Shown one piece after another: positions 18,544-27,673 of a stretch of 64,000 nt of DNA; the first letter of the stretch is position 1; every line of letters starts with the position of its first letter. The translations under genes and the position numbers were made by a program. The stretch spans positions 434,001 through 498,000 of the forward strand of contig NZ_JADIKE010000037.1 in assembly GCF_016904955.1 (NCBI RefSeq). The letters run 5' to 3'. Origin of the DNA: Dyella flava. GTDB taxonomy: Bacteria > Pseudomonadota > Gammaproteobacteria > Xanthomonadales > Rhodanobacteraceae. The notes beneath the pieces were generated by a model, which saw only the letters and a list, made by a program, of their open reading frames with translations, had not been told where the DNA came from and made no database searches.

Positions 18544-19353
18544 TCACCCGTTCTGCAACGCGAGATTGAGCACCTCCGCCAACCGCCTGCCTGCTTCGCG
18601 CAGGCGGGTGTCGGCCACTGGCAACTCTGCATCGATGTAGGCCTGATCGATCTTGTGATTGGCCGGATAGATGTTGCGCGTGATCTGGCAAGACTCTTCC
18701 GCCCAAAGCACGGCGGCATTGTCGTAAGGTGCGATCGACGGCGGTAGCGGCACGGCGCCTTCGCCATCAAGCATGTCCGCGTAAGACTTCCAATCCATCT
18801 TGCGCGTGCTGAGCAAGCCCGAATCCCACACGCGATGCAGATTCGTGCCCTGCCCTTGGAATTGCACCTGGTATTTGTTGCCGCCCGCGTCTTCCTGATA
18901 GTTCGCATGCAGAGGCTGGTGGATATCACCAACGAAATGCACCACGAATTTCAGCGCCTGCAGGCGCGCCTCATCGGATTGGCTGCGATCACCGAGGATG
19001 GCAAGGTAGTGCGGAATCGCCTCGACCACGCACTGGCCATTCTTGCAGTCGCGTGGCGGGGTGTAATGGCAATCGCCCTGGAAGTCGATGTAATGCAGCG
19101 CACGCGTCTGCTTCCACAAATCCTGTTGCTTGGGATCGTCACGGATTTCATCCGGCCAGCTGGCGATGTCGGCCAGCGAGGTGGTGTGGTCCAGCGCAAG
19201 CAGATGCGCCACTTCCGCTTTCGCCGCCGGGCTTAGGTGACGCTGCGCCAGCTCCGCCACAACGCTATGACCTAATGGCCCCCAGGCCTGTGCGGCCGGA
19301 GCAATGGCGAGCGTAGCGAACAAAGCAGCAGCGACACGACGGACGGAAAACAT
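18544..19353 (-). CDS. S1/P1-type nuclease
   Basis: 269 residues. Signal peptide cleaved at AQA/W24, leaving the N-terminal Trp that is a zinc ligand in this family, then GPLGHSVVAELAQRHL. Other zinc-site residues are visible in WPDEIR, HYIDF, HFVGDIHQPLH and GTNLHRVWDSGL. The enzyme should be a periplasmic or secreted zinc nuclease / 3'-nucleotidase acting on single-stranded nucleic acid. Cysteine pairs (DCHY, DCKNGQC) fit the family disulfides. All key residues appear to be present. Confidence 0.9.
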   Translation of the reverse strand: MFSVRRVAAALFATLAIAPAAQAWGPLGHSVVAELAQRHLSPAAKAEVAHLLALDHTTSLADIASWPDEIRDDPKQQDLWKQTRALHYIDFQGDCHYTPPRDCKNGQCVVEAIPHYLAILGDRSQSDEARLQALKFVVHFVGDIHQPLHANYQEDAGGNKYQVQFQGQGTNLHRVWDSGLLSTRKMDWKSYADMLDGEGAVPLPPSIAPYDNAAVLWAEESCQITRNIYPANHKIDQAYIDAELPVADTRLREAGRRLAEVLNLALQNG

Positions 19354-19407
19354 GCAAGCGAACTCGTGAATGGAAAGCGGCGCATCTTGCCACAGGCAAC
19401 GTGACAG

Positions 19408-19872
19408 TCAGACGTTGCTGCTGTGCACGAGCACACCGCTGGCATCGCGCACACTCACGTCCACCGCAATACCTTGCCGCACGCTCTCGGTGACGATGCA
19501 GAAGTCCTCGAACTGAGCCAGGGCGCGATCGGCGTGCTCAAGCGTTGCGACGACGTCGGCCAACTGCAGATCCACCGCGATGTGGGTGATGCGCAAGCGT
19601 CCCTGTTCGTTGCGCGTAAGGCTTCCCCGAACCTTGGCCGACAGCTTGCCTGGCGCATTCTTGAACTTGCGCAAGGCGAACAGCAGGCTGGCGACCAGGC
19701 AATTGGCGACGCCGGCAACTAGCAGGCGGGAGGGGTTGGGACCTACCTCGCCGCCCAGGGGCTTGGTTTCATCGGTGATCAGGTCCGGCATGGCGGTGCC
19801 GTCGAAACGGATCCGGAATTCATAATCCTCGACCTGCTCCAGACTCAGTTCGACCAATTGTTCGCCACTCAT
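19408..19872 (-). CDS. OsmC family protein
   Basis: 154 residues with the two redox cysteines of OsmC/Ohr-type peroxidases, Cys58 (AGVANCLVAS) and Cys125 (FEDFCIV). Start ATG 19872 is chosen because GGAG lies just upstream and the reading begins with the typical beta-strand segment (VEDYEFRIRFDG). Longer upstream reading is antisense to gapA and not real. The family reduces organic hydroperoxides or handles sulfur species; which applies here cannot be told. Divergent from gapA across 165 bp. Confidence 0.85.
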   Translation of the reverse strand: MSGEQLVELSLEQVEDYEFRIRFDGTAMPDLITDETKPLGGEVGPNPSRLLVAGVANCLVASLLFALRKFKNAPGKLSAKVRGSLTRNEQGRLRITHIAVDLQLADVVATLEHADRALAQFEDFCIVTESVRQGIAVDVSVRDASGVLVHSSNV

Positions 19873-20037
19873 GGACTTCTCCGGGGGAAGGGGTATTCGC
19901 ATAATCCTGCCCCCCACCCGGCCGGCAGAGCCAGCCCCGGATGAGGGATGCCCCGGGTTCGGGCTAAAATGCGCGTTTCGGCGGCCCGCCTGGACCGCCG
20001 CTTTGCTGCCCGCCATCACTTCGGAGGACGCTGTCCC

Positions 20038-21051
20038 ATGACCATCAAGGTCGCCATCAACGGTTACGGTCGTATCGGCCGCAATATTCTGCGCGCGCTG
20101 TACGAAGCAGGTCGCACGAACGAGTTCCAGATCGTCGCGATCAATGACCTCGGCAATGCCGAGACCAACGCCCACCTCACCCAGTACGACACGGCCCACG
20201 GCAAGTTCCCGGGCGAGGTCTCGGTGGACGGCGGCGACCTGATCGTCAACGGCGACCGCATCAAGGTCTGCGCCGAACGCGATCCGACCAAGCTGCCCTG
20301 GGGCGAACTGGGCGTGGATGTGGTGCTGGAATGCACCGGTCTGTTCACCTCCAAGGCCAAGGCCGGCGCGCACATCGCCGCCGGCGCCAAGAAAGTGATC
20401 ATCTCCGCTCCCGGCGACAAGGACGTGGACGGCACCTTCGTGTTCGGCGTGAACCACGACAAGATCACCGCCGCCCATCAGGTAATCTCCAACGCTTCCT
20501 GCACCACCAACTGCCTCGCGCCGCTGGCCAAGGTGCTGCACGACAAGATCGGCATCGTGCACGGCCTGATGACCACCATCCACGCCTACACCAACGACCA
20601 GGTGCTGACCGACGTCTACCACTCCGACCTGCGCCGCGCCCGTTCGGCTACGCACTCGCAGATCCCGACCAAGACCGGCGCCGCTGCCGCGGTCGGCCTG
20701 GTGCTGCCGGACCTCAACGGCAAGCTGGACGGTTTCGCCATGCGCGTGCCAACCATCAACGTATCGGTGGTCGACCTGTCCTTCGTGGCTGCGCGCAATA
20801 CCAGCAAGGAAGAAATCGATCAGGTCATCAACGAAGCCGCCAACGGTGCACTGAAGGGCATCCTGTCGGTGAACACCAAGCCGCTGGTGTCGATCGACTT
20901 CAACCACAACGCCCATTCCTCCATCTATGACGCCACCCAGACCCGCGTCATGGGCGGCACGCTGGTCAAGGTGCTGAGCTGGTACGACAACGAGTGGGGT
21001 TTCTCCAACCGTATGCTGGACATGACCAAGGCGCTGGCGACGGCCAAGTAA
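20038..21051 (+). CDS. gapA: Glyceraldehyde-3-phosphate dehydrogenase, type I
   Basis: 337 residues, full length. NAD-binding start [14 protein letters not shown], catalytic Cys155 in [11 protein letters not shown] with downstream His in [12 protein letters not shown], and C-terminal [15 protein letters not shown] 20038 follows GGAGGACG. Oxidative phosphorylation of glyceraldehyde 3-phosphate in the cytosol. Monocistronic, ending in a strong terminator. Confidence 0.98.
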   Translation: MTIKVAINGYGRIGRNILRALYEAGRTNEFQIVAINDLGNAETNAHLTQYDTAHGKFPGEVSVDGGDLIVNGDRIKVCAERDPTKLPWGELGVDVVLECTGLFTSKAKAGAHIAAGAKKVIISAPGDKDVDGTFVFGVNHDKITAAHQVISNASCTTNCLAPLAKVLHDKIGIVHGLMTTIHAYTNDQVLTDVYHSDLRRARSATHSQIPTKTGAAAAVGLVLPDLNGKLDGFAMRVPTINVSVVDLSFVAARNTSKEEIDQVINEAANGALKGILSVNTKPLVSIDFNHNAHSSIYDATQTRVMGGTLVKVLSWYDNEWGFSNRMLDMTKALATAK

Positions 21052-21073
21052 TCGGCCGCGTTGCCTGCATGCG

Positions 21074-21101
21074 AAAAAGCCGGGCTTTGCCCGGCTTTTT
21101 T
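21074..21101 (+). terminator. gapA terminator
   Basis: Stem AAAAAGCCGGGC/GCCCGGCTTTTT with a 3-base loop, 23 bp after the gapA stop. Classical intrinsic terminator, symmetrical enough to work both ways. Confidence 0.9.
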
Positions 21102-21150
21102 CTTGCGGCGGCTTTTCACCACATCGCGTGCAGGCAAGGCCGGGATTATC

Positions 21151-21570
21151 ATGCGGAACATGCAGCACGCAGCTCCACTCGATGAAACACAAATAGCCCG
21201 GCTGGTCGACCGCTTTTACGAGCAAGTACGTCTCGATCCACTGATCGGCCCGGTCTTCAACGCCGCCGTGCACGATTGGGACGAACATAAGCGCACCCTG
21301 GTCTCGTTCTGGGCGTCGGTCGCCCTGCGCGCCGGCAGCTATCGCGGCAACCCGATGGCGGTACACCGCATGCAGCCGATTCGCGCAGAGCATTTCGAGC
21401 GCTGGCTGGCCTTGTGGCAAACCACGGCAAAGGCTTGCCTGGACGAAGCTGGCGCCGCCCAGGTGATCGAGCACGCCGAACGCATTGGCCGCAGTCTGCG
21501 GTTGGGGCTCGGGCTTCCTGAGCATTCGCAGGCAAGACCGCTCGGCCTGCCGATGGTTGGACGCCAGTAA
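21151..21570 (+). CDS. Group III truncated hemoglobin
   Basis: 139 residues from ATG 21151. Pattern of the group III (P) truncated globins: IARLVDRFYEQVRLDPLIGPVFN, then W-D-EH-KRTLVSFWASVALR and the proximal-histidine region HRMQPIRAEHFERWLALW. Such proteins bind heme and handle oxygen, NO or peroxide in the cytosol. Monocistronic between two terminators. Confidence 0.9.
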   Translation: MRNMQHAAPLDETQIARLVDRFYEQVRLDPLIGPVFNAAVHDWDEHKRTLVSFWASVALRAGSYRGNPMAVHRMQPIRAEHFERWLALWQTTAKACLDEAGAAQVIEHAERIGRSLRLGLGLPEHSQARPLGLPMVGRQ

Positions 21571-21604
21571 ACGGCAGTCACCGCGTATCTTCGCGAAGAG
21601 CCAT

Positions 21605-21634
21605 AAAAAAGGCCGGACAAACGTCCGGCCTTTT
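21605..21634. terminator. Bidirectional terminator
   Basis: A-run, 8-bp stem GGCCGGAC/GTCCGGCC with a 4-base loop, then TTTT. It separates the globin gene from the convergent 2OG-oxygenase gene and can serve both. Confidence 0.85.
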
Positions 21635-21654
21635 CCATCCAGCAGACCAGGACG

Positions 21655-22581
21655 TCAACGCCGGAAACGCACGTATGCACGCTTGGCGAGGTAAAGCAGA
21701 TGCCCGGTCAGGCCACGATCCTGCGCCTCGCGCAAAGCCGTGTTTTCTGAGTAAAGCATGCGGATATGGCCATCGCGCATCTCCAGCAAATGCTTCATCT
21801 CGGCAAGATCACCGCGCGACAACACACGCCCTTCGGCAAAATGCGCGGGCAGTTGACGATTGACGTAATAAGTCGTGTGCCGCGATGCCGTCTGCTCCGC
21901 CGGCCGATCCTTGGTATAGAAGTACAGGGCGATCGAACGGCGTGTCAGACCCTCGTGTTCCGGCGGCAAGCGGATGGCGTCAAACGCATGCCACGATACC
22001 TCGGACGTCTCGAAGATCACGCAACGGTTGAAGACCGGACTGACTGAACGCGACGGCCGATGATCTGCATGCGGATCGCGGAACAGTTCCAGACAACCGC
22101 CCCAGTCCTGATCCCAGACTGGATTGAGGTACACGATCAGATTGAGCCGGCGATGCCAACGCTCGCTCGGGTGATAGTTGAAATCGACATGCGGATCCAG
22201 GGCCATGCCATTGCGGTTCTCGTGCGTTCCGCCACCCAGGTACCAGGGGTCATAGATCAGCCCATCGATGCCGGTCATCGTACCGAGGGCTTGCAGGAAC
22301 TCCGGACTCTTGATTGCATCGTCCAGTCGCTGATAGGCCGCACCCAGGCCGCGAACCTTGTCTACCGTGGACTTGCCGCCAAGCTCACCGTTATCCCCCA
22401 TCGCATTACCGCGCTCGAACGCCGGGAATGCGTCAAGCAGGGACTGCGCAAAATCAGGCGCAAGGAAGTCGTCGATAACGACATGCGGAAAAGGCGGCGC
22501 CGAAACGAACTCCTGACGCACATCAGCCGCTTTGCCCAAAACCGCCGGATTGATGATCGACGTCCCTGTAGGACCTTGCAT
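21655..22581 (-). CDS. 2-oxoglutarate/Fe(II)-dependent oxygenase family protein
   Basis: 308 residues. A jelly-roll oxygenase core (about 30-225) with the iron triad His131-x-Asp133 (DPHVDFN) and distal His198 (SWHAF), followed by an Arg in LTRRSIALYFY suited to bind 2-oxoglutarate. The C-terminal 70 residues are helical, with a DGHIRMLYSENTALREA stretch common in proteins linked to glycan modification. The substrate is unknown; proline- or sugar-linked hydroxylation are possible. ATG 22581 has a weak ribosome site. Single gene. Confidence 0.8.
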   Translation of the reverse strand: MQGPTGTSIINPAVLGKAADVRQEFVSAPPFPHVVIDDFLAPDFAQSLLDAFPAFERGNAMGDNGELGGKSTVDKVRGLGAAYQRLDDAIKSPEFLQALGTMTGIDGLIYDPWYLGGGTHENRNGMALDPHVDFNYHPSERWHRRLNLIVYLNPVWDQDWGGCLELFRDPHADHRPSRSVSPVFNRCVIFETSEVSWHAFDAIRLPPEHEGLTRRSIALYFYTKDRPAEQTASRHTTYYVNRQLPAHFAEGRVLSRGDLAEMKHLLEMRDGHIRMLYSENTALREAQDRGLTGHLLYLAKRAYVRFRR

Positions 22582-22728
22582 AACTACACCCCTGAGCCAT
22601 AGTCGTGCTTACGCACCATCACCGGCCGAACCGTCCCCGCCGGCTTGAAGCCACCAAGCATAAAGGCGGATGTACGCGCCAGCCAATGCCACACGCGCCA
22701 GATCGGCTGAAGGGGTGCCTGGTCACCG

Positions 22729-22751
22729 CTCCCTTGGGAGCCCCAAGGGAG
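22729..22751. repeat. Inverted repeat downstream of tpx
   Basis: Perfect 10-bp arms CTCCCTTGGG/CCCAAGGGAG with a 3-base loop, 17 bp past the tpx stop. No T run, so it may protect the tpx mRNA end or be a weak terminator. Confidence 0.45.
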
Positions 22752-22767
22752 TGGCACCATGCAGAAC

Positions 22768-23268
22768 TTAGCTGAGCGCCTTCAGTGCCGCCTCGTAGTT
22801 CGGCTCATGCGCGATCTCGCCGACCAGTTCGGTGTGCAGCACTTTGTCGTGTTCGTCCAGCACGACGACAGCGCGCGCCGCCAGGCCGGCGAGCGGGCCG
22901 GAAGCAATCGAAACGCCGTAATGCTTGAGGAAATCATGGCCCCGCATGGTCGACAACGTCACCACGTTATCCAGGCCTTCGGCACCGCAGAAACGCGCTT
23001 GCGCAAACGGCAGGTCCGCCGAAATGCACAGCACCACGGCGTTATTCAACTGGCTGGCCTTTTGGTTGAACTGACGCACCGAGGTGGCGCAGGTGGGCGT
23101 GTCCACGCTGGGAAAGATGTTCAGCACCTTGCGCTTGCCGCCAAAACTGGCGAGCGTGGCGTCGGACAGATCCTTGGCCACCAGGCTGAAAGCAGGTGCC
23201 TTGTCGCCCACGACCGGCAGATGGCCGTCGACCTGAATCGGATTGCCCTTGAGGGTGACTTGGGACAT
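22768..23268 (-). CDS. tpx: Thiol peroxidase, atypical 2-Cys peroxiredoxin
   Basis: 166 residues. Peroxidatic Cys60 ([10 protein letters not shown]) and resolving Cys94 (ARFCGAEG) match the spacing of E. coli Tpx (61/95). It reduces lipid and other hydroperoxides with thioredoxin. ATG 23268 is preceded by AGGAG; the longer upstream reading is antisense to the next gene's end and is not used. Single gene, 113 bp from the fumarylacetoacetase-family gene on the same strand. Confidence 0.95.
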   Translation of the reverse strand: MSQVTLKGNPIQVDGHLPVVGDKAPAFSLVAKDLSDATLASFGGKRKVLNIFPSVDTPTCATSVRQFNQKASQLNNAVVLCISADLPFAQARFCGAEGLDNVVTLSTMRGHDFLKHYGVSIASGPLAGLAARAVVVLDEHDKVLHTELVGEIAHEPNYEAALKALS

Positions 23269-23381
23269 GGGGAAACTCCTGGCGTGTGAGGAAAACATCG
23301 CCCGAAGATAACGCCGATGTCCCGGCGCGTCACCTGCGCGTGTCGCGGTTTGGCGATCCCGCCGAGGCGGGATCGCGCGCA

Positions 23382-24365
23382 TTACTTCAACGGCGCAATG
23401 ACCTGCTCGATCGAACCAAAGATCGACGCACCATGCTGATCGGTGACGTCGATGCGCAACGTGTCGCCGAACTTGAGGAACGGCGTGCTCGGTTTGCCAT
23501 CGCGCAAGGTTTCGACCGTGCGCTGCTCGGCCAGGCAGGATGCACCCTTGCTGGTGTCTTGGTTGGCGATGGTGCCGGAGCCGACGATGGCGCCCGCCGT
23601 AAGCGAACGCGTCTTGGCGGCATGCGCCACGAGCTGCGCGAAGTTGAACTGCATATCCACGCCGCACTCGGCCTCGCCGAACCACTTGCCGTTGAGCCAG
23701 GTGCGCATCGGCAGGTGCAGTTTTTCATCCTGCCAGGCATCGCCGAGTTCGTCAGGCGTCACGAATACCGGCGACAGCGCCGAGCGCGGTTTCGATTGCA
23801 GGAAGCCAAAACCCTTGGCCAGTTCCGCCGGGATCAGGCCGCGCAGGCTGACATCGTTGACCAGTCCCACGAGCTGGATATGACCCGCAGCCTGTTCCGG
23901 TGTGACCGCCATCGGCACATCGTCGGTGACCACGACCACTTCCGCTTCAAGGTCGATGCCGAAATCTTCGCTCGGCACCACGACCGGATCGCGCGGACCG
24001 AGAAAGCCGGCGCTGGTGGCCTGGTACATCAACGGATCCACGTAGAACGATTCCGGCACTTCCGCGCCACGCGCACGGCGCACGCGCTCCACGTGCGGCA
24101 GATACGCACTGCCATCGACAAATTCATAGGCGCGCGGCAACGGCGAAGCCAGTGCAGCCATGTCCAGCGCGAAGGCATTCGGCGCCTTGCCGGCATTCAA
24201 TTCATCGGACAAGGCGTTCAAGCGCGGCGCCGTATTGGACCAGTCATCCAGCGCCGCCTGCAGGGTGGTCGCAATGCCGGCGGCCTTCACCGCATGCTTC
24301 AGATCGCGGCTGACCACGATCAAGGTGCCATCACGACCGCCTTCTTTGAGACTGCCCAGTTTCAT
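23382..24365 (-). CDS. Fumarylacetoacetate hydrolase family protein (probable fumarylacetoacetase)
   Basis: 327 residues from ATG 24365, preceded by GGAGTGAAGG. The C-terminal FAH fold carries the metal-site glutamates in [14 protein letters not shown] and the [12 protein letters not shown] motif, and GSGTIANQD near the end. It is the short proteobacterial type (about 330 residues). Placement downstream of hmgA and hppD points to the last step of tyrosine catabolism, fumarylacetoacetate to fumarate and acetoacetate. No maleylacetoacetate isomerase gene is seen beside it. Confidence 0.88.
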   Translation of the reverse strand: MKLGSLKEGGRDGTLIVVSRDLKHAVKAAGIATTLQAALDDWSNTAPRLNALSDELNAGKAPNAFALDMAALASPLPRAYEFVDGSAYLPHVERVRRARGAEVPESFYVDPLMYQATSAGFLGPRDPVVVPSEDFGIDLEAEVVVVTDDVPMAVTPEQAAGHIQLVGLVNDVSLRGLIPAELAKGFGFLQSKPRSALSPVFVTPDELGDAWQDEKLHLPMRTWLNGKWFGEAECGVDMQFNFAQLVAHAAKTRSLTAGAIVGSGTIANQDTSKGASCLAEQRTVETLRDGKPSTPFLKFGDTLRIDVTDQHGASIFGSIEQVIAPLK

Positions 24366-24530
24366 GCCTTCACTCCGTCGGCCGCGTTCACGCGCAGCCT
24401 TCCACGTCATCGATTTGCGGCGGCACACCTACGCGCCACCGGGTTACTTTACCGGCTTATCCGTTTCGAACAGCAGCACACCACGATGCCTGCCAGCCAC
24501 GCGCCCATACCGCGCGCTGGCGAGTGCACG

Positions 24531-25838
24531 TCACGCACGCTCCGGATTGAAGTGCTTCTTGATGCCCTGCCAGCACTGGTAATAATCCTGCTGCAGCTGC
24601 GGGGCATCGAGCGCCTGTTTGGTCGGATGGATCACCTTGCGCGTTTCGAACATGAAGGCCATCGTGCCGGTGAGATGATCGGGCTTGCTCACGTCGGCAA
24701 CGCTGGCTTTCTCGAAACTCGCCGCATCCGGACCATGGCCGCTCATGCAGTTGTGCAGGCTCGCGCCACCGGGAGCGAAACCACCGGCCTTGGCGTCATA
24801 CACGCCCTCGATCAGGCCCATGAATTCGCTGGCGACGTTGCGATGGAAGTACGGCGGACGGAAAGTGTGCTCGGCCACCAGCCAACGCGGCGGAAAGATC
24901 ACGAAATCCACATTCGCCGTGCCGGGGGTGTCGCTGGGCGAGGTCAGCACGGTGAAGATCGACGGATCGGGATGATCGACGCTGATCGAACCCACCGTGT
25001 TGAAGTGCGTGAGATCGTATTTGTAGGGCGCGTAATTGCCGTGCCATGCCACCACATCAAGCGGCGAGTGATCGATGCGCGCGCTCCACAAGGCGCCCTG
25101 GAACTTGTTGATCAGCTCGAAATCGCCTTCCACGTCTTCATAAGCCGCATGCGGCGCGAGGAAGTCGCGCGGCAGCGCCATCGAGTTGGCGCCGATCGGG
25201 CCGAGGTCCGGCAAGCGCAGCAATGCGCCAAAGTTTTCGGCGACATAACCGCGCGCCTGGCCATCGGGCAGTTCGACGCGGAAGCGCACGCCGCGCGGGA
25301 TCACCGCAACCTCCAGCGGCTGCACGTCGAGCACGCCCATTTCGGTCGCGATATGCAAACGTCCCTGCTGCGGCACGATCAGCAGCTCGCCGTCCGCGTC
25401 ATAGAAGAAGCGGCCCTTCATCGAGCTGTTCGCGGCGTAGATATGGATACCGCAACCGGCCTGCTCGGCCGGGCTGCCGTTGCCGGCGAGCGTCACCAGA
25501 CCATCGACGAAATCAGTGGGCGTAGCCGGCATCGGCCACGGATCCCAGCGCAACTGATTCGGCGTGGCCGGCGCCTCGTCGAACCGGTTATGGAAGGTGG
25601 CATGCGGTCGCGGCTGGAACGGCTGATGCATCGCGGCGGGGCGGATGCGATACAGCCAGCTGCGACGATTGCTATGTCGCGGCGCGGTGAATGCCGAGCC
25701 CGACATCTGCTCCGCATACAGGCCATGCGCCACGCGCTGCGGGGAATTCTGGCCTTTCGGCAAAATGCCCGTAATCGCCTCGCTGGCGAACTCGTTGCCA
25801 AAGCCGGATTGGTAACCCTTCGATTCCATCACACGCAT
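24531..25838 (-). CDS. hmgA: Homogentisate 1,2-dioxygenase
   Basis: About 435 residues, full length; opens the homogentisate ring to maleylacetoacetate using Fe(II). Signatures: [10 protein letters not shown] at the N-terminus, [45 protein letters not shown] with iron ligands, and [11 protein letters not shown]. Start could be ATG 25838 or ATG 25829; both leave the conserved N-terminus intact. It lies downstream of hppD on the same strand across two hairpins, and upstream of the fumarylacetoacetase-family gene. Confidence 0.97.
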   Translation of the reverse strand: MRVMESKGYQSGFGNEFASEAITGILPKGQNSPQRVAHGLYAEQMSGSAFTAPRHSNRRSWLYRIRPAAMHQPFQPRPHATFHNRFDEAPATPNQLRWDPWPMPATPTDFVDGLVTLAGNGSPAEQAGCGIHIYAANSSMKGRFFYDADGELLIVPQQGRLHIATEMGVLDVQPLEVAVIPRGVRFRVELPDGQARGYVAENFGALLRLPDLGPIGANSMALPRDFLAPHAAYEDVEGDFELINKFQGALWSARIDHSPLDVVAWHGNYAPYKYDLTHFNTVGSISVDHPDPSIFTVLTSPSDTPGTANVDFVIFPPRWLVAEHTFRPPYFHRNVASEFMGLIEGVYDAKAGGFAPGGASLHNCMSGHGPDAASFEKASVADVSKPDHLTGTMAFMFETRKVIHPTKQALDAPQLQQDYYQCWQGIKKHFNPERA

Positions 25839-25853
25839 CACTCTTTGTTAGAA

Positions 25854-25925
25854 CACCCCTGCTCCGATGGAACAGGGGTGCGGCGAGGATCTACTTTAGT
25901 ACGCATCTCTCGATACAGAGAGATG
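25854..25925. repeat. Two small hairpins between hppD and hmgA
   Basis: CACCCCTG/CAGGGGTG at 25854-25880 and CATCTCTC/GAGAGATG at 25904-25925. Neither has a T run. They may tune or partly terminate read-through from hppD into hmgA. Confidence 0.4.
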
Positions 25926-25934
25926 GGAGTGCGT

Positions 25935-27029
25935 TTACAGCACGCCGCGCTTCATCTGATCGCGCTCGATCGACTCGAACAAGGCCTGGAAGTTGCCTTC
26001 GCCGAAACCTTCGTTGCCCTTGCGCTGGATGATCTCGAAGAAGATCGGGCCGATGTTGTTCTGCGTGAAGATCTGCAGAAGCTTGCGCTGCTTGGTTTCC
26101 GGATCGGCGTCGATCAGGATCTTGTTCTTCGCCAGACGCGGCACATCCTCGCCGTGATTGGGGATGCGCATGTCGATCACGTCGAAATACGTATCGGGGG
26201 TGTCGAGGAATTCCACGCCCGTCGCGCGCATCGCTTCCACCGTGTCGTAGATGTTGTCGGTGAAACAGGCGATGTGCTGGATGCCTTCGCCATGATAGGC
26301 ATCGAGGTATTCGTTGATCTGGCTCTTCGGATCGTTCGATTCATTGAGCGGAATGCGCACGATGCCGTCCGGCGCGGTCATCGCCTTGGACACCAGGCCG
26401 GTCTTGGCGCCCTTGATGTCGAAGTAGCGGATCTCGCGGAAGTTGAACAGGCGCTCGTAGTAATCGGACCACTTCTGCATGTTGCCGAAGTAGAGGTTGT
26501 GCGTGAGGTGGTCGATAAAGGTCAGGCCGAATCCGGCCGGATTCTGATCAGCGCCGGGCACCGGCACATAGTCGCCGTCATAGATGCTGCCCGCGCTGCC
26601 GTAACGGTCGACCAGGTAAAGCATGCAGTCGCCAATGCCCTTCACGACCGGGGTATTCACGGCCTTGGTGTCGGTCTTGTCGGTCGATGCTTCGCCACCA
26701 TTGGCGATCACCGCCTTGAGCACCTCATTCGCCGGATTTTTGAAGCGGATCGCAAAACCGCAGGCACAGGGGCCGTGCTTGGCGGCAAAATCGGCAGCAA
26801 AGGAATGCGGATCTTCGTTGACCAGGAAGTTCACGCCGCCCTGGCGATAGACCGTGATCGGACGGCTCTTGTGCTTGAGCACGGCACTGAAGCCCATGCT
26901 CTTGAACAGCGCATGCAGTTCGCCCCCACGGCCGGCCGGTGCGGCAAACTCGACGAATTCAAATCCGTCGATGCCCATGGGGTTTTCGAAGGTGGTGACT
27001 TGCATGCCGAGATTGGGCTGGGCGTTCAT
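25935..27029 (-). CDS. hppD: 4-hydroxyphenylpyruvate dioxygenase
   Basis: 364 residues. Iron ligands are visible: His in FIDHLTHNLYFG, His in GIQHIACFTDNIY and Glu in PIFFEIIQRKGNEGFGEGN, the C-terminal signature of HPPD. Converts 4-hydroxyphenylpyruvate to homogentisate, the substrate of hmgA. ATG 27029 follows AGGAG. Divergent from the MarR regulator gene across 114 bp holding a palindrome-like operator candidate. Confidence 0.97.
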   Translation of the reverse strand: MNAQPNLGMQVTTFENPMGIDGFEFVEFAAPAGRGGELHALFKSMGFSAVLKHKSRPITVYRQGGVNFLVNEDPHSFAADFAAKHGPCACGFAIRFKNPANEVLKAVIANGGEASTDKTDTKAVNTPVVKGIGDCMLYLVDRYGSAGSIYDGDYVPVPGADQNPAGFGLTFIDHLTHNLYFGNMQKWSDYYERLFNFREIRYFDIKGAKTGLVSKAMTAPDGIVRIPLNESNDPKSQINEYLDAYHGEGIQHIACFTDNIYDTVEAMRATGVEFLDTPDTYFDVIDMRIPNHGEDVPRLAKNKILIDADPETKQRKLLQIFTQNNIGPIFFEIIQRKGNEGFGEGNFQALFESIERDQMKRGVL

Positions 27030-27105
27030 GGCGCTCTCCTGACGTAAGTCGATGCGCGACGGCGACTACGGGAGCGTGCCACCATCGAGATAAGACCTAC
27101 GTTAT

Positions 27106-27121
27106 AGTTACATGTGAAACT
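27106..27121. promoter_or_regulatory. Candidate MarR-type operator
   Basis: Imperfect palindrome AGTTACATGTGAAACT in the hppD-marR divergent spacer, in an AT-rich stretch (GTTATAGTTACATG). MarR regulators commonly bind such sites between their own gene and the catabolic genes they repress. Inferred from position and symmetry only. Confidence 0.35.
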
Positions 27122-27143
27122 AATTGCAAGGAATATCGCCACA

Positions 27144-27617
27144 ATGTCAAACCCGCGTAACCCAGCCCCTGCCGGAGCCGAGCATGCCCCCCTGGAACTG
27201 GAACATTTCCTGCCCTACCGGTTATCGATTCTTTCCAACACGGTGAGCCAGGCGATTGCGGACGACTACCAGCGGCGTTACGACCTCAGCGTGACCGAAT
27301 GGCGCGTGATGGCCGTGCTGGCCCGCTTCCACGGGCTATCCGCCCGGGAAGTGGCCGAGCGCACATTGATGGACAAGGTGGCGGTGAGCCGCGCACTGGC
27401 CAGGCTGGTCAGCGCCGGACGGGTGCACCGCGATACCCACGACGGAGACAAGCGCCGCTCGGTGCTGAGCCTCACCGAAGCGGGTTGGCTGATTCACGAT
27501 GACGTGGCGCCGATGGCGCGCGCGCGTGAGCGCGAGGTGCTGGAGAAGTTGGATCAGGAAGAGCGGCAATGGCTCACGCGGATCCTGGACAAACTCCAGC
27601 CGGTGTCGCAGAAGTAA
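27144..27617 (+). CDS. MarR family transcriptional regulator, probable regulator of tyrosine catabolism
   Basis: 157 residues from ATG 27144. A MarR winged-helix core: PYRLSILSNTVSQAI (dimer helix), VTEWRVMAVLARF, LSAREVAERTLMDKVAVSRAL (recognition helix) and the wing RVHRDTHDGDKRRSVLSLTEAG. Divergently placed next to hppD, as HmgR/HpdR-type repressors are in other proteobacteria. The ligand is likely homogentisate or a related intermediate, an inference from context. An upstream ATG at 27114 would overlap the operator candidate and is less likely. Confidence 0.88.
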   Translation: MSNPRNPAPAGAEHAPLELEHFLPYRLSILSNTVSQAIADDYQRRYDLSVTEWRVMAVLARFHGLSAREVAERTLMDKVAVSRALARLVSAGRVHRDTHDGDKRRSVLSLTEAGWLIHDDVAPMARAREREVLEKLDQEERQWLTRILDKLQPVSQK

Positions 27618-27673
27618 GCCGGTACCAACAGCCAACGGGCGGCACGGCACCGCCCGTTGGCTTCGACGGGCGC

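Noticed and set aside
19873..21525. N-terminal extension of the OsmC protein to over 700 residues
   Set aside because: The added part is antisense to gapA; the ATG at 19872 has a ribosome site and gives the normal family length.
23286..27047. Very long open frame (over 1200 codons) on the plus strand
   Set aside because: It is antisense to four well-supported genes (FAH family, hmgA, hppD), Arg/His-rich as expected for a GC-rich shadow frame, and has no recognisable domain.
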